Shown: positions 13,982 through 22,188, counted from the stretch's first letter. The stretch is 34,515 bases of DNA from Chloroflexota bacterium (GCA_025355955.1 JANXYP010000110.1:1-34515); one strand, 5' to 3'. Program-made: numbers and translations. Notes: generated by a model from the sequence alone, not told the origin.

Positions 13982-14354
13982 CTACTCCCCACCCTTAGCC
14001 GCCCCAATCTTGCTCGCCTCCGGGATTACTTTGCTGCCCAGCAGCTCGACGATCTCATCATCGGGGGGGTCGAGCAGAGCAATGATGGTGTGTTCAAATC
14101 CGAGTTCGGCCCGCTGGTGCAGTCGTTCCAGGAATACGGCGGGGTCGAGCGGCCATTTGCCCTCTTTCTTGCCCAGCACGCTAGTAAGGGTCTTCTCGAT
14201 GGTGGTGTAGTTGCGGCCTGCAGCCTCGCAATAGCCTTGTAGCACTGCCAGCTTGCGCTTCATCTCGGCCAAATCGGGGTTGGCGAAGAAGTTGCAGGCA
14301 TCGGCGTACTTTGCCACCAAAGGTGAAGTTGTCTATCTGCAAGCCTATTCTCAT
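13982..14354 (-). pseudogene. Remnant of a luciferase-like (LLM, F420-type) oxidoreductase
   Basis: On the minus strand MRIGLQIDNFTFGG is a typical first strand of LLM-class flavin/F420 oxidoreductases. It is followed directly, in another frame, by VAKYADACNFFANPDLAEMK and the normal C-terminal part (GRNYTTIEKTLTSVLGKKEG, FLERLHQRAELGFEHTIIAL, ending SKIGAAKGGE). The central 180-200 residues of the barrel are missing, and the junction near 14315 is also frameshifted. The gene cannot make a working enzyme. The C-terminal ORF of up to 112 residues (13982-14320) could only start at TTG. Confidence 0.75.
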
Positions 14355-14385
14355 GTGCTTCACCCTTCCCCTTTACTATAATCAT

Positions 14386-14406
14386 GGGGCGTGCATCGCA
14401 CGCCCC
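14386..14406. repeat. Perfect hairpin ggggcgtgc-atc-gcacgcccc
   Basis: A 9-bp perfect stem with a 3-nt loop between the two luciferase-like remnants. No T-run follows on either strand, so I do not call it a terminator. Confidence 0.5.
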
Positions 14407-14460
14407 TTCGCCACAATCTTGTTCGTGTCCAGTATCACTTTGCTGCCTAGCAGGGTAATT
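14404..14460 (-). pseudogene. Second fragment of a luciferase-like oxidoreductase C-terminus
   Basis: Minus-strand translation gives ITLLGSKVILDTNKIVAKG, matching IVELLGSKVIPEASKIGAAK at the end of the remnant at 13982-14354; the DNA is also alike (ctttgctgcc.agcag in both). A second copy of the gene, probably in tandem, has been reduced to about 20 codons. Confidence 0.6.
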
Positions 14461-14470
14461 ATCCATCGGA

Positions 14471-14806
14471 TTAACTGAGTTCTATGCTGTCGCGCTTCGC
14501 TTTGGTCGCCAACGCCTTATGGCCCTGTGGTCGTGGTGGGCGCTGGCGCTGCCCACGTAGCAGATATACGTAGGCAGTATTGTCCTCTTGTAGATAACAC
14601 AAGTAGTGGTACGGTTTTATAGGTTGGCGGCGATAAACCTCTGGCAAGCCAGCCACTGGAGCAGAGTAACGCTGTCCAACTTGGGCCAATGCGTTATATA
14701 GATTATCGCTTACTTCTTCGCCTTTCGCTACGCTAGCACGGCGAGCGAACCAATTCACTTCAGCTTGGATACTTTTAAGTACGGAAGGAGCAATGCGGAT
14801 GATCAT
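14471..14806 (-). CDS. RelE/ParE-type toxin
   Basis: A 111-residue basic protein. It begins IIRIAPSVLKSIQAEVNWFA, the helix layout of ParE/RelE toxins (strand, then two helices), followed by PVAGLPEVYRRQPIKPYHYL and the strand YVYLLRGQRQRP. RelE members cleave mRNA at the ribosome and ParE members act on gyrase; which applies here is not decided by the sequence. Its start overlaps the antitoxin stop by 4 nt (ATGA type), so the two are translationally coupled. The C-terminal 25 residues are rich in Lys/Arg/Pro and probably unstructured. Confidence 0.7.
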   Translation of the reverse strand: MIIRIAPSVLKSIQAEVNWFARRASVAKGEEVSDNLYNALAQVGQRYSAPVAGLPEVYRRQPIKPYHYLCYLQEDNTAYVYLLRGQRQRPPRPQGHKALATKAKRDSIELS

Positions 14807-15129
14807 CTGAGAATGCCAGCCTGTCTCTTGGCTTTCAGTTCTGCAAGTTGCCCATCAAGTGCCTTTCGGACTTCCTCAAGGCTGAGGGAATTAACCTTGG
14901 CCTCTGCAGCTAGCTGCATATGGTTCTCAGGAGTCAGATTTTCATCACCATCAAGTAGCAGTTCGCCACCAGCGGTGTAGCGCTCATTGGCGAACTCCTC
15001 GCTCATATCTTCGAGATAGAGCATAGTGATTTCGCGGATGAAGCTGGGCAGATCGGTGTCACCACGCATTGCTTCGAGGCGTGAAAGTTCTTGATCGGCG
15101 AACTCAACTTCAATCTTAGCCTGAGACAT
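14803..15129 (-). CDS. Antitoxin of the RelE/ParE pair
   Basis: A 108-residue acidic protein upstream of and overlapping the toxin gene. The N-terminal part (KIEVEFADQELSRLEAMRGD, then LPSFIREITMLYLEDMSEEF) could be a ribbon-helix-helix DNA-binding unit; the C-terminal part (LSLEEVRKALDGQLAELKAK) is helical and probably wraps the toxin. GGAGG lies 6 nt before ATG 15129, so I reject an upstream extension to 15228 that would overlap etfA. Such antitoxins normally repress their own operon. The pair lies 46 nt downstream of etfA and in the same direction, so it may also receive read-through from the etf genes. Confidence 0.65.
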   Translation of the reverse strand: MSQAKIEVEFADQELSRLEAMRGDTDLPSFIREITMLYLEDMSEEFANERYTAGGELLLDGDENLTPENHMQLAAEAKVNSLSLEEVRKALDGQLAELKAKRQAGILR

Positions 15130-15175
15130 TGGTATCCTCCAAACTAGAACCCCATGATACGACTGATAAATCAGC

Positions 15176-16174
15176 CTATCCGGCAATCCCCTTGCGCCGC
15201 TTGATCTCCTCGGTAAGGGCTGGCACAATCTTGAACAAATCGCCGACTACGCCGAGGTCGGCGAAGCCGAAGATGGGCGCGTCAGGGTCCTTGTTGATGG
15301 CGATGATGGTCTCGCTGGTCTGCATCCCCACCTTGTGCTGGATCTCGCCGCTGATGCCTACCGCGATGTAGAGCTTGGGCTTGACCGTCTTGCCAGTCTG
15401 TCCCACCTGCTGGCGATACGGTCGCCAGCCCGCATCAACTACTGGCCGTGATGCGCCTACTGCTGCGCCCAGCACTGCGGCGAGATCCTCGATCAGCTTG
15501 AAGTTCTCCGGCCCACCCATGCCGCGCCCACCACTGACGATGGTGGCGGCTTCCTCCAGGCTGACCCCCGCACTCGCCTCCTGCACGCTGTCGGTGATGG
15601 TTGCGCCTTTCGTTTTGCGCTCGACGTTAAGTGGCACAACCTCGGCAGCCGCTGCGCCTTCACGTTTGGTGGCAGTCAAGCTGTTGGGCTTGACCAGGGC
15701 AATGGCGTTGCCATCGTGGGTGAAGCTGCTGCTCACCGCGTAGCTGCCACCCCAGATTGGTCCGCTGAATATCAGCTTGCCGCCCTCGTCCTTTACGTCG
15801 GTGACATCCCAAAGCACGCCGCTGCCAAGGCGTATTGCCAGCCGCCCGGCGAGGTCGCGGCTGTTGATGCTCGCCACCGCCAACACCAGACGCGGGTTGC
15901 TCACGTTAATCGCTACCTCGACCGCATCCGCTGCCCCGCCCGCTACTTCCTTGTTCCAGTGGTCTCCGCTTGCCGCATACAGCTTGTTCGCACCATACTC
16001 GCCCAGCTTCTGTGCCAGGCCCGCGGGGTCGGGAGCCATCACCAGCACAGCCACGCTGCCACCGCCAGCCTGCTGCAACTCCGCCGCCTTGCTGAGTAGC
16101 TCAAACGTCACCTTCTTAGGTTCATAATTAGGGGTTAGATCAGCGATTACCAGGATTTCGTTGTTGGTTGCCAT
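15176..16174 (-). CDS. etfA: Electron transfer flavoprotein, alpha subunit
   Basis: A 332-residue ETF alpha chain. Residues 1-190 form the N-terminal domain that pairs with the beta subunit ([30 protein letters not shown]). The C-terminal half is the FAD domain with [70 protein letters not shown]. These are the family's FAD-binding signatures and all are intact. The protein takes electrons from acyl-CoA dehydrogenases and passes them to the respiratory chain through ETF dehydrogenase. AAGGAG before the ATG fixes the start. The gene follows etfB and acyl-CoA dehydrogenase on the same strand; a repeat element separates it from etfB. Confidence 0.95.
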   Translation of the reverse strand: MATNNEILVIADLTPNYEPKKVTFELLSKAAELQQAGGGSVAVLVMAPDPAGLAQKLGEYGANKLYAASGDHWNKEVAGGAADAVEVAINVSNPRLVLAVASINSRDLAGRLAIRLGSGVLWDVTDVKDEGGKLIFSGPIWGGSYAVSSSFTHDGNAIALVKPNSLTATKREGAAAAEVVPLNVERKTKGATITDSVQEASAGVSLEEAATIVSGGRGMGGPENFKLIEDLAAVLGAAVGASRPVVDAGWRPYRQQVGQTGKTVKPKLYIAVGISGEIQHKVGMQTSETIIAINKDPDAPIFGFADLGVVGDLFKIVPALTEEIKRRKGIAG

Positions 16175-16283
16175 TGGGTCTCCTTGTCTCAGGTATGAGT
16201 AACGAGGTACGAGGTATGAGTGTAAAGATTAAGAACTTATCCGAAAAGGGCGAACAACGGGTGGTTTTTCGGATAGCTCTAAC

Positions 16284-16405
16284 ATTACAGCCTCAGTTGG
16301 CATAATTGCGCCAGAATGGTGTAGGGGAGAATCGCATACGCCCTGTTGTACAGTGTCCAGGCCAATCGTAACTACTTCATCTTGCCTGCCAACTGAGGCT
16401 GTAAT
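16284..16405. repeat. Family-2 miniature inverted-repeat element, intact 122-bp copy
   Basis: Perfect 19-bp terminal inverted repeats: attacagcctcagttggca (16284-16302) and tgccaactgaggctgtaat (16387-16405). The interior has ggtgtaggggagaatcgcat and ggccaatcgtaac. It lies between etfB and etfA. The intergenic gap also holds gaggtatgag-type repeats in opposite orientations on its two sides (about 16192-16219 and 16423-16446). A related copy at 31691 has been broken by another element. Confidence 0.9.
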
Positions 16406-16447
16406 ACTAATTGTACCGCTAATACCTCATACCTCATACCTCATGCC

Positions 16448-17224
16448 TTAGATGAGCTTGCGCTTCTCCAGATAGTCGGCAATGTAGAGGGCAGCGCGGT
16501 CGGCATCCTTGAATATCTCCGGGGTGCGGGTTAGCGTCACGCGGTTGGCTGCTTCGACTTTGCTGCCTGCCCCCGCGCTGCCCACGCTGCTCGCGTCGAT
16601 GCCAAGGTCAGCCAGCTTATAGCTGGTCAGTTCCTTGCGCTTGGCCTGCATGATACCCTTGAGCGAAGGGTAGCGCGGCTCGTTGATTACCTGAGTGACG
16701 CTTACCACGCATGGCAGCGGCGCTTCGACCACATCGTAGCCGGTCTCGTGGCTGCGCTTGATGGTGGCCTTGCCGCCCTCGATGGTTAGCTTGCTGGCCC
16801 AGGTGAGCGCGGGCAGGCCCAACAATTCAGCCACTGCGGTGACAATCATACCCGCATTGCTGTCGGTGCTGGCCTGGCCGAAGATCACAATGTCGAACGT
16901 CAGCTTCTGCAGCGCGGCGGCCAGCACGCGGGCGGTGGCAATCAGGTCGGAGCCTTCCAGCGCGGGGTCGCTGATTAGCACTGCCTTATCCACGCCCATC
17001 GCCATCGCCTTACGAATGCTCTCCTCGGCGCGGGCTGGCCCCATGCACAGCAGCGTCAGCTCACCGCCCAGCTTCTCCTTCTGGGCAATCGCTTCCTCGA
17101 TACCGTATTCATCGTAAGGGTTGATCACCCCGGCCACGGCAGCGCGGTCCAGCCGCAGATCGGCGGTAAATCGCTTCTCCGCCGTCGTGTCTGGCGTTTC
17201 CTTCATGCAAACTACGATGTTCAT
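16448..17224 (-). CDS. etfB: Electron transfer flavoprotein, beta subunit
   Basis: A 258-residue ETF beta chain. It starts MNIVVCMKETPDTTAEKRF and has NPYDEYGIEEAIAQKEKLGG, the AMP-site region IFGQASTDSNAGMIVTAVAE, and the signature CVVSVTQVINEPRYPSLKG followed by IMQAKRKEL. It forms the heterodimer with EtfA and holds structural AMP. AAGGAGACCCG before the ATG is nearly the same ribosome site as that of etfA, which suggests matched expression. It lies between acyl-CoA dehydrogenase and etfA. The clear three-gene order is a fatty-acid or branched-chain acyl-CoA oxidation module. Confidence 0.95.
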   Translation of the reverse strand: MNIVVCMKETPDTTAEKRFTADLRLDRAAVAGVINPYDEYGIEEAIAQKEKLGGELTLLCMGPARAEESIRKAMAMGVDKAVLISDPALEGSDLIATARVLAAALQKLTFDIVIFGQASTDSNAGMIVTAVAELLGLPALTWASKLTIEGGKATIKRSHETGYDVVEAPLPCVVSVTQVINEPRYPSLKGIMQAKRKELTSYKLADLGIDASSVGSAGAGSKVEAANRVTLTRTPEIFKDADRAALYIADYLEKRKLI

Positions 17225-17272
17225 CGGGTCTCCTTGCCCTGCGGGAATGTTGAATTATACACCCTCACCCAA

Positions 17273-17301
17273 CCCTCTCCCATCAAGGGAGAGGGCTTTT
17301 T
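17273..17301 (+). terminator. Terminator-like hairpin between acyl-CoA dehydrogenase and etfB
   Basis: Perfect 9-bp stem ccctctccc/gggagaggg with loop atcaa, followed by cttttt on the plus strand. The genes on both sides are on the minus strand, where there is no T-run, so the orientation is wrong for them. It may instead be a dispersed repeat. Confidence 0.4.
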
Positions 17302-17327
17302 GCTACTCAGCACCCAGCACCCAGCAC

Positions 17328-18449
17328 TCAACGAAGTAGCTCGTTGGCGATAATCAGGCGCATCACATCGTTGGTGCCTTCGGCGAGGCGCAGCATCCGT
17401 GCGTCACGGTAGGCGCGTTCGATCCAAAGTTCCTTCATGTAGCCCATGCCACCATGGACCTGCACAGCGCGGTCAGCCACGCGATTGAGCATTTCGGTGG
17501 CAAACAGGCGCACCATCGCGGCATCGCTGGCGAATGGCTGGCCGTTATCCGCCTTCCATGCCGCGAGGTAGACACCGGCGCGGGCCATCGCCATCTCAGT
17601 CGCCATATCAGCCAGCATATTTTGGATGGCCTGGAAACCGGCAATTGGCTGGCCGAACTGCTGGCGCTGCTTGCTATAATCCACACAGGCACGCAGCAGC
17701 TTGTCCGCCGCGCCCACCGCCTGCGCTGCCAGCCCAATGCGGTAGCGATCCAGCGTGGCGGTGGCAACCTGGCTGCCTTGACCTGCCTGCCCCAGCAGGT
17801 TATCTGCCGTCAGCTTGACATCGTTGAAGTAGAGTTCGCTGCTGTAAGAGCCGTGCAAGCCCATGCGCGAGTCGATCTCGCCACAGCGGTAGCCGGGGCA
17901 ACCCTTCTCCACCACGTAGGCGCTGATGCCATCGCCAGTGCGAGCGAAGACCACGATAATGTCGGCGACCGGCCCGTTGCTGACCCAGGCTTTGCGCCCG
18001 TTCAGCTTGTAGCCGTCGCCCTCCTTCTCTGCCACCGTGCCGAGGCTGCTCATCTCTGCCCCATGCGGCTCAGTGAGGGCGAAGCCGCCCAGCTTCTCGC
18101 CGCTGGCAAGGGCGGGCAGCCAGCGTTGCTTCTGCGCCTCGCTGCCCGCCAGGTTGATGGCAGTGGCCGCCAACCCGGTAGATGCGCCGATGATGTTGGC
18201 GTAGGCGGCATTAGCGCCCGCTAGTTGCTCAATCACCAGGCAGTGGCCCAGCAACCCGGCATCGAGGCCACCATATTGTTCAGCAATGGGGATACCGAAG
18301 AAGCCCAATTCGCCCATTTCGTGAAGGATTTGGGGCGGGATAAGGTTCTCGCTCTCCACCTGCATTGCAATCGGTTCGAGGGTTTTGTTGACGTAATCGC
18401 GGACGGTGTTGACCAGCATCTGCTGATCGCTGTTGAGGTTGAAGTCCAT
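17328..18449 (-). CDS. Acyl-CoA dehydrogenase
   Basis: A 373-residue flavoenzyme of the usual length. It has FALTEPHGAEMSSLGTVAEK and KAWVSNGPVADIIVVFA (FAD/substrate motifs), RIGLAAQAVGAADKLL, the dimer/FAD segment QQFGQPIAGFQAIQNMLADM, VQVHGGMGYMKELWIERAYR, and RLAEGTNDVM with Glu357 at the position of the catalytic base in the short/medium-chain group. It oxidises an acyl-CoA to the 2-enoyl-CoA and hands electrons to EtfAB, encoded just downstream. Chain-length preference cannot be read. CAAAGGAG and a second GGAG precede the ATG. Confidence 0.92.
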   Translation of the reverse strand: MDFNLNSDQQMLVNTVRDYVNKTLEPIAMQVESENLIPPQILHEMGELGFFGIPIAEQYGGLDAGLLGHCLVIEQLAGANAAYANIIGASTGLAATAINLAGSEAQKQRWLPALASGEKLGGFALTEPHGAEMSSLGTVAEKEGDGYKLNGRKAWVSNGPVADIIVVFARTGDGISAYVVEKGCPGYRCGEIDSRMGLHGSYSSELYFNDVKLTADNLLGQAGQGSQVATATLDRYRIGLAAQAVGAADKLLRACVDYSKQRQQFGQPIAGFQAIQNMLADMATEMAMARAGVYLAAWKADNGQPFASDAAMVRLFATEMLNRVADRAVQVHGGMGYMKELWIERAYRDARMLRLAEGTNDVMRLIIANELLR

Positions 18450-18510
18450 CTCTCCTGCTCTCCTTTGAGTAGTTGGGGAACTGCTTTCAGCACCGCATTG
18501 TGCCTAACGT

Positions 18511-18539
18511 ATAGTAACATATTGCTGCTTATCCGTCAA
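18511..18539 (-). promoter_or_regulatory. Promoter of the acyl-CoA dehydrogenase/etf genes
   Basis: On the minus strand TTGACG (18534-18539), a 17-nt spacer, and TACTAT (18511-18516). Transcription would start about 55 nt before the ATG. A hairpin cgccgt-ctaaaa-acggcg at 18545-18562 lies just behind the -35, between this promoter and the divergent one. Confidence 0.6.
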
Positions 18540-18641
18540 CCTAACGCCGTCTAAAAACGGCGGTTTTATACAAAGTTTTGATAATACAAAAACAGAGACA
18601 ATGGCTGTTGCGTTGCTTGCACATTCCCAACCAGTTTGTGC

Positions 18642-18647
18642 TATAAT
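18642..18647 (+). promoter_or_regulatory. Extended -10 promoter for the PsiE-like gene
   Basis: TGCTATAAT gives a consensus -10 with a TGn extension; TTGCAC lies 19 nt upstream as a possible -35. The ATG at 18685 follows AAGAGG. Confidence 0.5.
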
Positions 18648-18684
18648 CCTGCTGCACAAATCAGCTAATACCAAGAGGCCAGCG

Positions 18685-19347
18685 ATGAATGAGCAAATCA
18701 GCGAACCACAAGCGCCCAAAGTTATTCCATCCGCGTCAGATGTGAGCAGCCCTGAACCAGAGCCAGAGACCAGGCTGCGAACTATTACCTTCAAAGGTTT
18801 CGAGCTTATCGCTGATATTTTGCATCTGGTTGTAGGTGTGTTGTTGGTAATCATCGCGGTGGCTGTGATCATCAGCGTGGTGTTTCATGAATTTAAGGGT
18901 GTAAACCCATTCTGCTCTACTGCTACTACTTCTGCTAGCTCCACTCCAACGCCGGTTAGCGCTCCTATAACTTCCACTATTACAAGTGCTCAAGATTCAT
19001 GCAGTGGCAGCGATACCACAACCATCGCAATTGGATTGGTTGATAGCGTTCTATTCGTGGTAATTGTGTTGGAATTGCTGGATACGGTGCTTACCTACCT
19101 GCGTGACCGCAACTTCGCGCTCCGCCCCTTCCTCATCATCGGAATAATCTCCTCGGTGCGGCACATCCTGATTATCGGCGCAAAACTCTCCGAGGCGGAC
19201 AAGGCTGCGCCATCTGTCGGTGTTAGTTCCAATGAGTCGGTTATCACTCGCCCAATAGTCGAGCTGATGGTCAGTGCGATGGTGGCAGTGCTGCTGGTGA
19301 TCTGCTACTGGATAGTGGGCAAAACCTCCGATAGTCGGACTAGATAG
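18685..19347 (+). CDS. PsiE-like membrane protein
   Basis: A 220-residue protein with an N-terminal cytoplasmic tail rich in Pro/Glu and four membrane segments (about 41-67, 112-134, 148-166, 190-212). A Ser/Thr-rich loop with two Cys separates the first two and probably lies outside. The core VLELLDTVLTYLRDRNFALR followed by PFLIIGIISSVRHILIIGAK matches phosphate-starvation-inducible PsiE proteins, which are integral membrane proteins of unknown biochemical role. I see no Pho-box that would support phosphate control. The start at 18685 avoids an ATG at 18601 that lies upstream of the promoter. It is monocistronic and divergent from acyl-CoA dehydrogenase. Confidence 0.65.
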   Translation: MNEQISEPQAPKVIPSASDVSSPEPEPETRLRTITFKGFELIADILHLVVGVLLVIIAVAVIISVVFHEFKGVNPFCSTATTSASSTPTPVSAPITSTITSAQDSCSGSDTTTIAIGLVDSVLFVVIVLELLDTVLTYLRDRNFALRPFLIIGIISSVRHILIIGAKLSEADKAAPSVGVSSNESVITRPIVELMVSAMVAVLLVICYWIVGKTSDSRTR

Positions 19348-19390
19348 CGGGACTTTCCCGCGATGTAGCATCCTTTGCCCTTCGGGGATT

Positions 19391-19486
19391 TAATACCAAT
19401 TAGCGATGGTGCCGCTATAGATTGAGCCAGGGCGAACAACGGTTCGCCCCTACAGAACTATAGCAGCGCCTCAGCAATTGGTATAA
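19391..19486 (+). repeat. Family-1 miniature inverted-repeat element
   Basis: taataccaattagcgatggt on the left, the gggcgaac-aac-ggttcgccc core, and caattggtataa on the right. It lies between two convergent genes (PsiE-like and hutH) and might serve as a bidirectional stop. Confidence 0.9.
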
Positions 19487-19536
19487 CCAGCTTCGGGATG
19501 ACTCATGTGTATCTGGTTAATCCGAACCCTGAAATC

Positions 19537-21210
19537 TCAAACCCCAGTCGCCAGCAGCGCACCCTCCCTGATTAGCTGCGCGGCGATTGCCACATCCGCG
19601 CTGGGTGGGCGTTCGGCATCGAGGTGGGGGATGTTGGTGCGGATGATGCGGTACGCGGACATCACCCCCCCACCTGGCTCACCCTGATCGCTGCGGAAGT
19701 CCAGCCCCTGCGCCGCGCAGATCAGTTCGCTGGCAACCACGTCAATCACATTGTCCACTACCTGGCGAGCGTGATGCGCGGCATTTGTACTCATGCTCAC
19801 GTGGTCTTCCTGGTTCGCGCCAGTGGGGATGCTATCCACACTGTCGGGGTGGGCAAGGGTCTTGTTGGCGGAGACGAGCGCGGCAGCGGCATACTGCACC
19901 ATCATATAGCCACTGCGTAGCCCATGGCCCTGCGTCAGCATTGCGGGCAGACCGCGCGAGTAGCGCGGGTCGAGCAGGCGGGCAATGCGCCGTTCGCTGA
20001 TGCTGGCGATCTCGGCGGCGGCGATGCTGAGGAAGTCGGCGGCGAAGGCGATCGGTTGGCCGTGAAAGTTGCCACCGGATAGCGCCACCGCATCGTCATC
20101 ATCGGCAAAGATTAGCGGGTTGTCGCAGGCGGCGTTCAATTCCCGCGCCACCACCTCGCGGATGTGAACCAGCGTGTCGCCCACCGCACCCAGCACCTGG
20201 GGCGCACAGCGGAGGGAGTAGGCATCCTGGGGCAAGTCGTGAGGTAGAATGCCATAGCTGCTGCTAGAGCGGAGCAGCGTGCTACCTGCGGTCAGCTCTC
20301 GCAGCCTCGTCGCCACCTGTACTTGGCCGGGATGGCTGCGGGCGGTGTGGATGCGGGGGTCGAGTGCATCATAATAACCGCGCACCGCTTCCAGGCTCAT
20401 CGCGGTCGCCACCACGCCATGCGCCAGGGCCAACTCGGCATCGTACAACGCCAGGGCGAGCAACGCCGCGCTCACCGCGGTGCCGTTGTTCAGGGCGAGA
20501 CCATCCTTCGCTTCCAGCCGCAGCCGCGCAATCCCCGCCGCCGCCATCGCTTGCGCGCCCGATACCGACGAGGGTGACGGGCCGCCCGCCTGCCAGTCGG
20601 GTTCGTAGACCGCCCGACCAGTCAGCGTGTCGTCATAGCGATTGCTCTCATGCTGCAATAGTGGTAGGGCGAGATGCGAGAGTGGGGCGAGGTCGCCGCT
20701 GGCTCCCACGCTGCCCCAGCCCGGCACCACCGGATGCAGCCCGGCATTGAGCATCGCCAGCAGGGTGTTGACCAGCTCGAGTCGCACCCCGGAGTTGCCT
20801 CGCGCCAGCGTATTTGCCCGAATCAGCATTACTGCCCTTACCACCGCCCGCGGCAGCATTGCGCCCAGCCCGACCGCGTGGCTGACGATCAGATTGGTGG
20901 ATAGCTCACCTGCCTGTTGGGCTTCAATCAGCACATCGGCTAGCGGGCCGAAACCGGTGTTGATGCCGTAGACAATCTGCTTGTTCGATGCCAGACTGAC
21001 CATCTGCTCCACCCAGCGGCGCGATGCCGCCATCCGCGCCACCGTCGCCGCATCCGCTGCATCATGGGGGTCGAGCAGGCGAACTCGTCTTCCGCGCGCC
21101 ACGCTAACCACATCCTCGACGCTGAGGCTGCGGCCATCAAGATGAAGCGGTGCTGTAGGCAAGGTGCGTGGCGGGGTAGGTAGGATGGGGTTGTAAGCAG
21201 CGGCGGACAT
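19537..21210 (-). CDS. hutH: Histidine ammonia-lyase
   Basis: A 557-residue member of the MIO lyase family. VGASGDLAPLSH holds the Ala170-Ser171-Gly172 triad that cyclises into the MIO electrophile. Other active-site segments are VYGINTGFG (Tyr81), NLIVSHAVGLG (His111, which favours histidine or tyrosine over phenylalanine), and TGANQEDHVSM (the HAL-type QED). Together these point to histidine deamination to urocanate. It is about 50 residues longer than typical bacterial HutH, mostly at the N-terminus. GGAAGGAG 5 nt before the ATG supports the chosen start. No hutU, hutI or hutG is in the window, so the rest of histidine breakdown must be elsewhere, or the enzyme serves another aromatic amino acid. 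Confidence 0.88.
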   Translation of the reverse strand: MSAAAYNPILPTPPRTLPTAPLHLDGRSLSVEDVVSVARGRRVRLLDPHDAADAATVARMAASRRWVEQMVSLASNKQIVYGINTGFGPLADVLIEAQQAGELSTNLIVSHAVGLGAMLPRAVVRAVMLIRANTLARGNSGVRLELVNTLLAMLNAGLHPVVPGWGSVGASGDLAPLSHLALPLLQHESNRYDDTLTGRAVYEPDWQAGGPSPSSVSGAQAMAAAGIARLRLEAKDGLALNNGTAVSAALLALALYDAELALAHGVVATAMSLEAVRGYYDALDPRIHTARSHPGQVQVATRLRELTAGSTLLRSSSSYGILPHDLPQDAYSLRCAPQVLGAVGDTLVHIREVVARELNAACDNPLIFADDDDAVALSGGNFHGQPIAFAADFLSIAAAEIASISERRIARLLDPRYSRGLPAMLTQGHGLRSGYMMVQYAAAALVSANKTLAHPDSVDSIPTGANQEDHVSMSTNAAHHARQVVDNVIDVVASELICAAQGLDFRSDQGEPGGGVMSAYRIIRTNIPHLDAERPPSADVAIAAQLIREGALLATGV

Positions 21211-21251
21211 TGGCGCTCCTTCCAGTTGGCGGTGAACAAGGTTGGCACCCG

Positions 21252-21257
21252 ATTATA
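21252..21257 (-). promoter_or_regulatory. Extended -10 upstream of hutH
   Basis: TGGTATAATCGGG on the minus strand, about 42 nt before the ATG; no convincing -35. The same 13-nt string lies before the SLH/BNR gene (6271 region). Confidence 0.45.
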
Positions 21258-21449
21258 CCATATGGCGGCAGGCGGTGACTACATCTACCACAATCCACCG
21301 TAACAGATGCCGCCCACTATCGTTTCAAATACACGCAAGGGCCAACGCATTTTCCGCAACATAATCTCGTCACCATTTGGCTCTGCTCACGGTAAGATGC
21401 AACAACCTTCGGGTTAAAGCCTTCAGGATTTGAAAGGAGAAATAAACAA

Positions 21450-22055
21450 ATGACTCAGGTAAATCAGGTAACAACTACCAATACCACCGGCACGGTAATC
21501 GGGGTATTCAACAGCGAAATGATGGCACAGAACGCGATCAACAACTTGGCCGCAGCTGGCTTCGATCGCAACAGCGTGGGCGTTATCGCCCGCAACAACA
21601 AGTCGGTTAACAATGTGACCACCTCGACTGGCACCAAGGCTGGTGAGGGCGCGGCTAGTGGCGCAGTCACTGGCGGCGTACTCGGTGGCCTGGCCGGGCT
21701 GCTGGTTGGCCTGGGCGCGTTGGTTATCCCCGGCGTTGGCCCAGTTATCGCCGGTGGGGCATTGGCAACCGCGCTTGGTAGCGCGGGGGCAACTGCGGCC
21801 GCCACGGCCGCGACTGGCGCGGCGATCGGGGTAGTCGGCGGTGGTATTGTCGGCGGCCTGATTGGCCTCGGCATCCCTGAGAGCGAGGCGCGGGTCTACA
21901 ACGAGCGCTTTATGGCTGGCGATATTCTGGTCAGCGTCGCAGCTGGTGGGCGTGCCGCTGACGCGCAGAACATCATGATGCAGAGCGGCGCGGTCGACCT
22001 GCGTAACCAGATGGGTACCGGCACCAGCACCACCACCACTACCACCGCGATGTAA
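21450..22055 (+). CDS. Glycine-rich protein with YflT-like (general stress protein 17M) N-terminus
   Basis: A 201-residue protein. Residues 13-48 (VIGVFNSEMMAQNAINNLAA, then GFDRNSVGVIAR) look like the small alpha/beta unit of YflT/GSP17M stress proteins. The centre (about 65-145) is a long Gly/Ala-rich hydrophobic region with repeated GG and a GIPESEARVYNERF motif right after it, which is common in these proteins. The C-terminus is a Thr run (TSTTTTTTAM). The hydrophobic glycine zipper suggests membrane association or self-assembly. AAAGGAG precedes the ATG at good spacing, and a strong terminator follows, so the gene is probably well expressed and monocistronic. Function is unknown beyond the stress-family link. 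Confidence 0.7.
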   Translation: MTQVNQVTTTNTTGTVIGVFNSEMMAQNAINNLAAAGFDRNSVGVIARNNKSVNNVTTSTGTKAGEGAASGAVTGGVLGGLAGLLVGLGALVIPGVGPVIAGGALATALGSAGATAAATAATGAAIGVVGGGIVGGLIGLGIPESEARVYNERFMAGDILVSVAAGGRAADAQNIMMQSGAVDLRNQMGTGTSTTTTTTAM

Positions 22056-22076
22056 AGCTGTGGGCGGTGAATAAAG

Positions 22077-22109
22077 AAACCCCGGCGTTGTTTGCGCCGG
22101 GGTTTTTTT
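22077..22109 (+). terminator. Strong intrinsic terminator
   Basis: Stem aaaccccggcg / cgccggggttt (11 bp, loop ttgtttg) followed by a T-run to 22109. It lies 22 nt after the stop of the stress-type gene. The matching A-run also lets it act on the minus strand after tRNA-Thr. Confidence 0.9.
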
Positions 22110-22116
22110 GGCCTGG

Positions 22117-22188
22117 AGCCGACGAGGGGATTCGAACCCTTGACCTGCTGTTTACGAAACAGCTGCTCTACCACTGAGCTACGTCGGC
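22117..22188 (-). tRNA. tRNA-Thr (anticodon CGT)
   Basis: Minus-strand 72-nt cloverleaf: acceptor GCCGACG/CGTCGGC, D-arm GCTC-AGTGGTA-GAGC, anticodon arm GCTGT-TTCGTAA-ACAGC with anticodon CGT (reads ACG, Thr), variable loop AGGTC, T-loop TTCGAAT. CCA is not encoded. One A-C mismatch lies in the T-stem. The strong hairpin at 22077-22109 lies directly downstream and probably ends the transcript. Confidence 0.95.

Noticed and set aside
14471-15175. Antitoxin start at 15228 within etfA
   Set aside because: The extension overlaps the end of etfA and has no ribosome site; GGAGG before ATG 15129 is clear.
17273-17301. Terminator for acyl-CoA dehydrogenase
   Set aside because: The T-run is on the plus strand while both flanking genes are on the minus strand, so I keep it only as a low-confidence hairpin and do not use it to split the operon.
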